This document shows positions 50,800-59,400 of a stretch of DNA of 64,000 bases, piece after piece (position 1 is the first letter of the stretch; the number at the start of each line of letters is the position of its first letter). The notes beneath the pieces are model-generated. The model did no database searches. It was not told the origin of the DNA and saw nothing but the letters and a program-made list of their open reading frames with translations. A program made the position numbers and the translations under genes. Origin of the DNA: an uncultured bacterium (GTDB lineage: Bacteria; Verrucomicrobiota; Lentisphaeria; Oligosphaerales; Oligosphaeraceae); the NCBI GenBank assembly GCA_902776645.1, contig CACYQT010000004.1, positions 1 to 64,000 of the forward strand, given 5' to 3'.

Positions 50800-52293
50800 T
50801 CATTTCAGCCGTTCACACAATGGCAGGAGTTCTTCAATCTTCGCAACGATGCGTTTCTGTTCGGCAAGCGGGGGGAGAGGAACTACTGTTAGAGCAACTT
50901 TATCAGAATTCAAATTATTAACGACAGCTCCAGCAACACGGTTACTAAATTGTGAAAATACCATGGGAGAACTTAATAAATAATATAAATAATCTTTATC
51001 AAAGAAATTTATAATAGGCCTTAATACAAGCCATCCATCATGGATAGCCCCATCAATATTTAAAATATAAGGCCTACCAAAACTCATAGAATTACTTAAA
51101 AGGAAATCGCCCTTATGTACCATACGACTCTTTTTCAAGCCTTCTGGTATTATTTTTTCTCTTGTTTGATTTATATATTTTCCTCCTTTTTCCGTATCAC
51201 CTATTTTAATCCAATTTATTCCATTAGGATTAGTTGTTAAATACTCCTGTATTGGACGTGGAGAACCACCTCGCTCTATTATCAGGTGGTCACCAATTCT
51301 CACCCACTTCCAATTTTCTGGAATCTCGAAGGGGATTTCATCGTCGGTGATGGGAGGGAGAGGCTTTTCCTTTTTGATTTTGCCAGATTTGATGAGAGAC
51401 TGCTTTTCGGATTGAATCTGTTTGTAGAGATCTTCGGCGGTGCCTTCTTCGGGGCGTTGTTCGACGAGTTTGCCTTGGATGGCCATTTGCAGGATGGATT
51501 TCTGCATGTCGTCGGGGAAGCGTTTGTTGAAATCCTCCAGACGGCTCCACGCCTTCTCATATCGATCGATCAACGGCAGCAATTCTTCTATCTTCTCAAC
51601 AATCCGTTTTTGTTCGGCTAATGGTGGAAGAGGGAATAATAGTTCCTTTATTGTATTTGCACTTAATTCTGTTTGATTCGTTGATCCCGAACCAAGCTTC
51701 TCCATGTAAGGCTGATAATATTTCAATCCGTAAAAGATGTATTTTTCACTTATTTGTTGATTGACTCTAATAACAGTAACGTGTGAATCTGGAACAATTG
51801 GAATATTATTAGGATTATCACTAGAACGATAAATGCCAACCCTTCCAAGCGTACCATTACCAGTAGAATTTATAACAATATCCATGTTTTGCATAAATTC
51901 TGATTCTGGATATTTGTTCAGTTTGCTTTCATCCAAACAAAGAGCTAAACTCAAATCAATATATCCAGCCTTGGTATTACATTTTTGTGCAAATACCAAA
52001 GTATCACTTTGTGCAATATACACTGGAGATTTGCCACGTTTAATTTCTTTTATAACAAGATCATCAAGTCTACACCACATCCAACTCTCTGGAATCTCAA
52101 AGGGCTTTTCGTCATCGGCGATTGGCGGTAAAGGTTTTTCCTTCTTCAACTTACCAGCCTTGATGAGAGCCTGCTTTTCGGCCTGAATCCTTTTGTACAG
52201 TTCCTCCGCCGTGCCTTCTTCAGGGCGTTGTTCGACAAGCCTCCCCTGGATGGCAAGTTGCAAGATGCTGTTTTTCAGTTCCTGCGGCGTCAT
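50800..52293 (-). CDS. hsdS: Type I restriction-modification specificity subunit
   Basis: The 497-residue protein has two target-recognition domains. Each is preceded by a duplicated conserved block: KNSILQLAIQGRLVEQRPEEGTAEELYKRIQAEKQAL near 6-45 and KSILQMAIQGKLVEQRPEEGTAEDLYKQIQSEKQSL near 266-305. PLPPLAEQKRIVEKIEELLPL closes each half. The TRDs (AT-rich DNA) define the two half-sites of the target. Both halves are intact. Its ATG overlaps the hsdM stop by 4 bp (ATGA). TRDs probably were exchanged from another source. Confidence 0.95.
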   Translation of the reverse strand: MTPQELKNSILQLAIQGRLVEQRPEEGTAEELYKRIQAEKQALIKAGKLKKEKPLPPIADDEKPFEIPESWMWCRLDDLVIKEIKRGKSPVYIAQSDTLVFAQKCNTKAGYIDLSLALCLDESKLNKYPESEFMQNMDIVINSTGNGTLGRVGIYRSSDNPNNIPIVPDSHVTVIRVNQQISEKYIFYGLKYYQPYMEKLGSGSTNQTELSANTIKELLFPLPPLAEQKRIVEKIEELLPLIDRYEKAWSRLEDFNKRFPDDMQKSILQMAIQGKLVEQRPEEGTAEDLYKQIQSEKQSLIKSGKIKKEKPLPPITDDEIPFEIPENWKWVRIGDHLIIERGGSPRPIQEYLTTNPNGINWIKIGDTEKGGKYINQTREKIIPEGLKKSRMVHKGDFLLSNSMSFGRPYILNIDGAIHDGWLVLRPIINFFDKDYLYYLLSSPMVFSQFSNRVAGAVVNNLNSDKVALTVVPLPPLAEQKRIVAKIEELLPLCERLK

Positions 52294-53765
52294 GCGAGGG
52301 GCCCTCCGAGCTTCTCCGTGATTTCCACCAGCACGCGGTCGATCTCCGCGTTCAGGGAGGCGCGTTCCTCCTGATAGCGTTGGATCAGATCCATCGGCGA
52401 CAGGATCTCCTCCTCCTCATGGGGGTAGCCGCATTGGTCCAGATTGTAGTTCAGATCTTCCGCCAACTCCTTCGCGGTGAACGACTTCGCCTTGTCAAAA
52501 CCGTCCGCCGCGAGGGGCTTGCGGTCGTTCCACCATTCCATGGCGGGGGCGAAATGCTCAAGCTTCATCGGCTTCGTTTTCGAAAAATGCTTGTAGCCGT
52601 CCGGCATGTCGAGACGATAGAACCACGTCTCCTTCGTGGGGCCCGTGCGGTCGAAGAAGAGGATGTTCGTCGTGATGGACGTGTAGGGGGAGAAGACGCT
52701 GCCGGGCATGCGGATGACCGTATGGAGGTTGAACTCCGACAACAACTTACGCTTGAGGTTGACCTTCGCGTTGTCCGCCCCGAAGAGGAAGCCGTCCGGC
52801 AGGATGACGGCGGCGCGGCCGTTCCGTTTCAGGCGGTACATGATGACGGCCATGAAGAGATCGGCGGTTTCAGAGCTTGCGAGATCGGCGGGAAAATGGT
52901 TCTTCACGTCGGCCTTTTCGCTGCCGCCGTAGGGGGGATTCATGAGGATGACGTCGAAGCGGTCGTCGTCGGTGTAGTCCAAAATGTCTTTCAGCAAGGA
53001 GTTGTCGTGGAAGACGTTGGGCTCGTCCAGATCATGGAGGAGCATGTTCGTGACGCAGAGCATGTAGGGAAACTGCTTCTTCTCGACGCCGTGGACGGAA
53101 GCGCCGAAGGCCGCGCGGTCCGCCGTGGTTTTGATTTTCGTTTCAAGCTCCTTCAGCCAGCTGGTGAGGAAGCCGCCCGTGCCGCAGGCGAAATCGGCCA
53201 TCTTGTCGCCGATTTGCGGACGGATCATCTTCGCCATGAATTCCGTGACGGCGCGCGGCGTGTAGAATTCGCCGGCGGATCCCGCGCTCTGCAGTTCCTT
53301 CAGGATGGTCTCGTAGATTTCGCCGAAGGCGTGGCTTTCCGCGTAGTCGCTGAAATCCAGTTCGTCGATGACATTGACGACCTGCCGGAGGAGGACGCCG
53401 TCCTTCATGTAGTTGTTCGCGTCCGAGAACGTCGTCTGGACGATGGCCTGGCGGATTGGCGTGGAGGCGTCCACGGGGAGGTTTTTCAGCGTGGGGAACA
53501 GCGTGTTGTTGACGAAATCGAGAAGATCGTCCGCCGTGAGGCCTTTTCCGTCTTCGTCATGGGCCCAGCTGGACCAGCGGCATTTTGGCGGGATGATGGA
53601 GACGTAGGTGTCGTCGTCGAACTCCCAGTCATGCTCCTTCGCGTCATAGACTTTCAGAAAGAGCATCCATGCGATCTGCTCGATGCGCTGCGCGTCACCG
53701 TTGATGCCCGCGTCGTTGCGCATGATGTCGCGCAGGCGTTTCACGAATCCAGAAAGATTTGCCAT
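52290..53765 (-). CDS. hsdM: Type I N6-adenine DNA methyltransferase subunit
   Basis: The 491-residue protein has an N-terminal HsdM helical domain (about 1-140) and a methylase core with DFACGTGGFL (SAM motif I, 191-200) and NPPYGG (catalytic motif IV, 276-281). It methylates adenine in the HsdS target to protect host DNA. The gene is between hsdR (3-nt gap) and hsdS (4-bp overlap). All key motifs are intact. Confidence 0.97.
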   Translation of the reverse strand: MANLSGFVKRLRDIMRNDAGINGDAQRIEQIAWMLFLKVYDAKEHDWEFDDDTYVSIIPPKCRWSSWAHDEDGKGLTADDLLDFVNNTLFPTLKNLPVDASTPIRQAIVQTTFSDANNYMKDGVLLRQVVNVIDELDFSDYAESHAFGEIYETILKELQSAGSAGEFYTPRAVTEFMAKMIRPQIGDKMADFACGTGGFLTSWLKELETKIKTTADRAAFGASVHGVEKKQFPYMLCVTNMLLHDLDEPNVFHDNSLLKDILDYTDDDRFDVILMNPPYGGSEKADVKNHFPADLASSETADLFMAVIMYRLKRNGRAAVILPDGFLFGADNAKVNLKRKLLSEFNLHTVIRMPGSVFSPYTSITTNILFFDRTGPTKETWFYRLDMPDGYKHFSKTKPMKLEHFAPAMEWWNDRKPLAADGFDKAKSFTAKELAEDLNYNLDQCGYPHEEEEILSPMDLIQRYQEERASLNAEIDRVLVEITEKLGGPLA

Positions 53766-53768
53766 TTA

Positions 53769-56117
53769 TCAACTTACCTCATCCATATAGATTGCATCCG
53801 CCAATTCCCGCACGGCGTTCATATAGCCGTCCTTTCCGCCGAAATAGGAGGAGATTTTCGACGGCTTGCCGTATTTGAGGAACGGGTCGAGCTTGAGAAT
53901 GTCCGTTTTCTCGATTTCGTAGATGCCCATGTTCATGTATTTGTCCAGCAGGGCCTCGAGCACTTCGCGGGCCACGCCGCTGTATTTGCCGAAGAAGTCG
54001 CGTTTCTTGACGTTTCCCGCGCGTTCGCGGCGCGTGAGCGGCTTCTTGTCGTAGGCGACATGGCAGATGAAATCGAAATCATCGACGCCTTCCATGCCCT
54101 GTTCCGCCTTCATGAGCTCCAGATCGATGCCGCGTTCCAGCAGCATGTCGCGGATTTTCTCCTTTTGTGGATCCTGCCGCCATTCGCGGATGAAGGCGTC
54201 CAGCGTGGCGAATTCGCCGCAGACGTTTTCTTTCGTATAATCCGTGATGCTCTCCTGCCGGAGCAGCTTGCCGTTGGTGTCATAGACGGAGACCGTCTTG
54301 TGGATGATCTCCACGCGGCAGCCGTTTTTATCGACGATTGGTTTCACTTTCGGTTCGGGCGGCGGATCGGGCGGATCGCCTGGCGGTGTGTCAATCGGTT
54401 CCGACATCTTTTTCGGCGGATAGTCCGGATCGATTTCCACGGGGCCGTCCCAATCGGGATCCGCGAACAGCCGCGTCACGTTGCGGAAATCCATGATGAC
54501 GAAATGCGTCTTGCCTTCCTTTTCGCGGATCCGCGTGCCGCGGCCGACAATCTGCTTGAACTCCGTCATGGAACCGATCATTTCGTCTAAAACGATCAGT
54601 TTTGTCATCTTGCAATCGACGCCCGTGGAGAGCAGCTTGGACGTCGTGGCGATGACGGGATACGGCTCCGCCACGGAGATGAAATAATCCAGTTTCTTCT
54701 TGCCGTAGTCGTCGCTGCCTGTGATGCGGACGACGTAGTCCGGATTCTTCTGCACCATGTCGGCATTGTGGTTGACGAGCGCGACGCGCATCCGTTCGGC
54801 GGCGTCCTCCGTCGCGCAGAAGACGATGGTTTTCGCCATGCGGTCCGTCGCCTTGAGATATTTCGTGATCTCCGAGGCGACCTGCTCGATGCGGTCTTCG
54901 ATGACGATGGTGTAGTCGTAGTCGCTGTTCGTGTAGATGCGGTCTTCGATGGGATTGCCGTATTTGTCCAGCTGGCCTTTGAGCGGCCGCCAGCCTTCGC
55001 CGATGTCCGTCTTGATGTTGATGACTTTGAACGGCGCGAGGAAGCCGTCCTCGATGCCTTCCTTCAGGCTGTACATGTAGATCGGATCGCCGAAATAATT
55101 GATGTTGGAGACATATCTCGTCTCCTTCGGCGTGGCCGTCATGCCGATCTGCGTGGCGGAGCTGAAATATTCCAGAATGCGGCGCCACGCGCTGTCGTCC
55201 TTCGCGGAGCCGCGGTGGCATTCATCGACGATGATCAGATCGAAGAAATCCGGCTTGAACAGCTCGGAGAAATGCTCCTGCCCGTCTTCGCCGACAAGTT
55301 GTTGATACAGCGAGAAATAGACTTGATACGACGTGAGGGCGGTCTTGTCGTCCTTCGCGACGTTGAGCTTGTGGATGACCTTCTCCAACGGTTCGAAATC
55401 CTGCTGGATCGACTGGTCCACCAACACGTTGCGGTCCGCAAGATAGAGGATTTTGCTTTTCATGCCGCTTTTGAGCAGGCGGTAGACGATCTGGAAGGCC
55501 GTGTAGGTCTTGCCGGTTCCCGTGGCCATAACGAGCAGGAGGCGGTTCTGCCCGTGGGCGATGGCGTCCACCGTGCGGTTGACGGCGATCCGCTGGTAGT
55601 AGCGCGGCGGATAGGTGTTCTGGCTGGTGAAATAGGGCTGTTCGAGAATCCTCTCCTGCTCGGGCGTGATGCCTTCGCCGCCGTTGTGGCCGTTCTTGTA
55701 GCGGGCGACGAGCTCCTCTTCCGACGGAAAGTCATCCATGGCGAGCTCGCGTTCCTTTCCCGTGAGGAAATCATGCTCCATGAAGCCGTCGCCGTTGGAG
55801 CTGTAGGCGAACGGGAGGTCAAGCATCTTCGCGTATTCCATGGCCTGCTGCAGGCCGGCGGACACGCCGTGGCTGTTGTCCTTCGCCTCGACGACCGCGA
55901 TGGGATTGTTCACGCTCAGATACAGAAGATAATCGACGCGTTTCGGCTTCTCGCGGAAGGCGAAATTGCCTTTCAGATTGATCCTGCCGTCCGTGATCTG
56001 CGTCTCCATGGTGATCTTCTGGATATTCCATTTGGCGGTGATGGCGGGAGTGATATACTGCGTTTTGATGTCTTCTTCGGTCATCTGCTTTTTATTCAGG
56101 ACCATTGTCATCAGCAT
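53769..56117 (-). CDS. hsdR: Type I restriction endonuclease/translocase subunit
   Basis: The 782-residue protein has an N-terminal PD-(D/E)XK nuclease domain (Asp-62, EAK at 77-79), a superfamily 2 motor (Walker A ATGTGKT 198-204, DECH 298-301, MTATP near 326, QIVGRGTRIREKEGK near 505) and a C-terminal EcoEI-type region. Length fits the shorter EcoEI branch. It cuts unmethylated DNA after ATP-driven translocation. Starts: ATG at 56117 is only 2 nt after AAGGAGG, so 56111 (8 nt) or 56105 may be used. It leads the hsdRMS operon. Confidence 0.96.
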   Translation of the reverse strand: MLMTMVLNKKQMTEEDIKTQYITPAITAKWNIQKITMETQITDGRINLKGNFAFREKPKRVDYLLYLSVNNPIAVVEAKDNSHGVSAGLQQAMEYAKMLDLPFAYSSNGDGFMEHDFLTGKERELAMDDFPSEEELVARYKNGHNGGEGITPEQERILEQPYFTSQNTYPPRYYQRIAVNRTVDAIAHGQNRLLLVMATGTGKTYTAFQIVYRLLKSGMKSKILYLADRNVLVDQSIQQDFEPLEKVIHKLNVAKDDKTALTSYQVYFSLYQQLVGEDGQEHFSELFKPDFFDLIIVDECHRGSAKDDSAWRRILEYFSSATQIGMTATPKETRYVSNINYFGDPIYMYSLKEGIEDGFLAPFKVINIKTDIGEGWRPLKGQLDKYGNPIEDRIYTNSDYDYTIVIEDRIEQVASEITKYLKATDRMAKTIVFCATEDAAERMRVALVNHNADMVQKNPDYVVRITGSDDYGKKKLDYFISVAEPYPVIATTSKLLSTGVDCKMTKLIVLDEMIGSMTEFKQIVGRGTRIREKEGKTHFVIMDFRNVTRLFADPDWDGPVEIDPDYPPKKMSEPIDTPPGDPPDPPPEPKVKPIVDKNGCRVEIIHKTVSVYDTNGKLLRQESITDYTKENVCGEFATLDAFIREWRQDPQKEKIRDMLLERGIDLELMKAEQGMEGVDDFDFICHVAYDKKPLTRRERAGNVKKRDFFGKYSGVAREVLEALLDKYMNMGIYEIEKTDILKLDPFLKYGKPSKISSYFGGKDGYMNAVRELADAIYMDEVS

Positions 56118-56192
56118 ATCCTCCTTTTCCGTGTTATTTTGCAGCCGTTCACCGTGTCAACGCAAGACTGGAAAGTCATACCAATTACCCAA

Positions 56193-56245
56193 AAGTCATC
56201 ATGACTTCTTATGACATACTATAATGTATAATGCGTATTTGACAA
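56193..56245 (-). promoter_or_regulatory. Candidate hsdRMS promoter with palindromic operator
   Basis: On the minus strand TTGTCA (56245-56240) and TATAGT (56223-56218) are spaced by 16 bp, a near-consensus sigma-70 pair. Eleven bp further, AAGTCATCATGACTT (56193-56207) is a perfect palindrome around +1, with a spare AAGTCAT half at 56173. Position suits a repressor site limiting hsd expression. It is predicted by eye only. Confidence 0.5.
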
Positions 56246-56308
56246 TGATACATGCATCTTGGATTTTTTCACGATTCGGAGCGGCATTGCGTTTCATGAA
56301 GAATCCAC

Positions 56309-56438
56309 CGTCGCCAAATGCCGAAAATCAAGCGGACAATTTGCAAAAAGGACGGCGGAACTTTACGTTATCGTGTTTTATTATCCTAACTGTATAGATG
56401 ACTGTCATTTTATAACGGAGAAAAGACATGATGAAACC
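56309..56438 (+). repeat. Duplicated 130-bp leader, right copy (functional DUF4838 5' region)
   Basis: This copy ends in ACGGAGAAAAGACATGATGAAACC and continues into the DUF4838 gene. It matches 48937-49066 without gaps. It must hold the gene's untranslated leader and perhaps its promoter. Both copies keep a short open frame (FYYPNCI.D.HFITEKRHDET) across the start codons, which may be incidental. Confidence 0.9.
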
Positions 56439-59400
56439 GATCCTGACAAGTGCCTTGATGCTGATGACGTTGTCGGCGGGAGCGTTCACCGTCACGGAGG
56501 CAGGCAAACCCGCGGCGGAAATCGTCATCAAAGCCGATGCGGCGGAACCGATTGCAACCGCCGCGAAAGAACTGCGACATTGGATAAAGGAAATCTCCGG
56601 AGCGGAACTGCCGGTTGCAAAAGCGCCGTCGGGAAACATAAAACGCCATATTCGTCTGACTTGCGATTCCGACGTTCTCGCGAGTTTTCCGGACGTGGCG
56701 GAAAAATTGGCGAGCAACGACGGATATGCGTTCAAACAGCGCGGCGACGAACTGTTCGTGCTCGGAAGCGTGCCGAAAGGCGTGCTGAACGGCGTCTATC
56801 AATTGCTTTTCAAAAACACGGACATCATCTGGGCGCGGCCGAACGACGAGTTCGGCACGCTGTTCACGCCGAATCCGAATCTGGTCTTCAACGTCACGGA
56901 TTTCATCGACACGCCGTATTTCTCCATGCGCGGCTGGCAGACACGCTACGGCGCGACTGAATACGAGTTCATCTGGGCCGTGCGGAATCTCTCCAGCTGG
57001 ACGTCATGGTCGCCTGGCCAACGGAAGGAAAACGACACGTATGGCATGATCAAGGAGATGTTTTTCGGCCACAACATCACGGGCATGTACATCACGGCGG
57101 ACAAATACTACAAGTCGCATCCGGAATTCTTTCCCGAAATCAAAGGCAAGCGGGTGGATTTCAACCACGCGAAACGCAGGCCGCAGCTGTGTTTCACGAA
57201 CCAGGAGATGATCGAATGCTTCAAGAAAGAATTCGAATACCACGTCCAACGGGTTCCCGGATGCAAAATCTACGGCATCTTCGCGGAGGACAACTATGAA
57301 CTGTGCCAATGCGCCAAATGCCGTGAAGACATTAAGTTAGCCAATGGGCGAGTCCTCAAATACGGCGATCCGGACTTCCAGTCCACCCGTTTCTTCCAAT
57401 TCCTTACGCCGATCGCGGAATTCGCCCAAAAACGCTTTCCGGACATTCTGATCTCCACCTACGCCTACTTCTTCACGGAAATCCCGCCGGCCATCGACGT
57501 GCCGGACAACGTCATCATTCTCACCTGCCCCATCTACAAAAACGTGAAATTCCCGATGGCCACGCCGCAGAACAAAGAAACCTTCGACAAGCTCAACGGC
57601 TGGCTCAAAAAAACGGACAAGATCATCCTCTACGATTATTTCGGCCTGACACGCAAGTTCCCGCGTCCCGTGGACGTTTCCGCGGCGGCGGACTACAAAT
57701 ATCTCCACGAGCATGGCGTCCGTTTGACGCATTCCGAAATCATGAGCGACAACGTCCGCCGGACGGATCCCGAAAAGGATCTCGGCATCGCCGTATGGGA
57801 TTGCAATTCAATCTATTACTGGACCATGTCGCAGCTGGTGTGGAATCCCTACCAGGACATCGACGCCCTTCGCGACGAATATCTGAAGCGCGTTTTCGGC
57901 CCCGCGGCCGCGGATGTCAAGGAGTATCTCTCCTATACGGAAACCGCGTGGCGCGCCTCTTCCCAGCCGTCCACCTGGGCCACCGACGGCGACGTCAGCT
58001 GGGCGAAAGTGGCGGAGCTCGGTTTCGTCCCAAAATGCCGCGCGGCGCTGCAACGCGCACGCGGCAGAAAGCTATCTGAAAAATCACGCAAGATGCTGGA
58101 ACGCCTGGCGTTGACGTTTGACGACAACGATACGTTCAGACTGGACGAAATGAAAGCGAAACTGCTGGCGGATTTCCGCGCCGATCCGACGAAAAAACAG
58201 AATATGGTCGTCAATCCGGACTTCGAGACATTGAAGGAACAGGCGGCCGCGAAAGGCATCGACTGGGTCGGTTCGCCGTTTGAAGGATGGAGCTTCTGGA
58301 AGCAATTTGAATACGGGACGTACGGCTGCCGCCCGGGCGAAGGGACCGACGGCTCCAACGCCGCCTATTTCGAAGGAGCGGCCCATGCGTTTTTCCTGCA
58401 GAAATTCAACGTCTCGCCCGGCCAGGCCTATCTCTTCCGCTGCAAGGCAAAGACGACGGATTCCGATGATTCCGTCCAGCTGACGGCACGCTGGCAGAAC
58501 GAACAATCCGCATGGGTCTGCGTCTCCGACAACCGCGACTTCTACGTGGAGAATCTTGTGCCGGGCAAATGGTTCCAGTATGAAGGCGTCGTCATCGTTC
58601 CGAAAGGCGCCGCGCAGATGGTCCTTCATCTGGGCTCACGGCGTAACAAAGGGCGCATCCTGTTCGACGACGCGGAAGTGTATCGCCTGGACGCGACGGA
58701 ATATCGCGTCCCGCTGAACGGCATCCGCACGTATGACAATGCAAACAACTGGTTTGCGACGCATGAAGACAGCTTCCCGATGAAAGGCGCGGCCGTGGAC
58801 AACCTGTCGGAATTCTCCACGTCGCTGTGGTTCCGTGTGGCGAAAATGCCCGTGCGGGACATGGCCAAGCATCGCGACGTCGCGTCGCTTTACAGCCGCG
58901 GCTGGAGCCAGGAGCTCCGCCTCACGCCGGAGGGCAAGCTGCTGAACCATTATTGCATGACCGACCGCGAAACGTACTTCCCCGGCGCCCCCCGCGTCTT
59001 CTGCAACCACTGGATGCATGTCGTCACGACGTTCTCCGTTGAAAAACAGCAAGTTGTAACCTACGTGGACGGAATCATGCAGGGCGAATACAAGGGAAAG
59101 CTCACGCCCGTCCGCAACCAGGCCAGAGGCTGCAGACTGATCATCGGACAGTCGCCTGACCATTGGAATCCGTTTGACGGCGACATCGCGGATATGCGGT
59201 GGTTCGACCACGCCTTGAGCGAAACAGAGGTCAAGGCGCTCTTCGCAAAACCGTTGCCGGAAATCGCGAAACAGCTTGAAAACGAAGAGGTTTTCCAAGA
59301 CCTGCTGAAAATCTATCCTGTCGCGGCGCCGTTGGGCGACGGAATGATCCTGCCGAATCAACAGTTCGACAAAAAGACGGCGACGGCCAAAGAGTTGCAT

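Noticed and set aside
52380-54590. 736-codon plus-strand frame across hsdM and hsdR
   Set aside because: It is antisense to two well-defined restriction genes, with no motif of its own.
56259-56960. 233-codon plus-strand frame across the DUF4838 leader and start
   Set aside because: Different frame from the secreted protein; it has no domain, and its part conserved in the left leader copy is explained by the DNA duplication.
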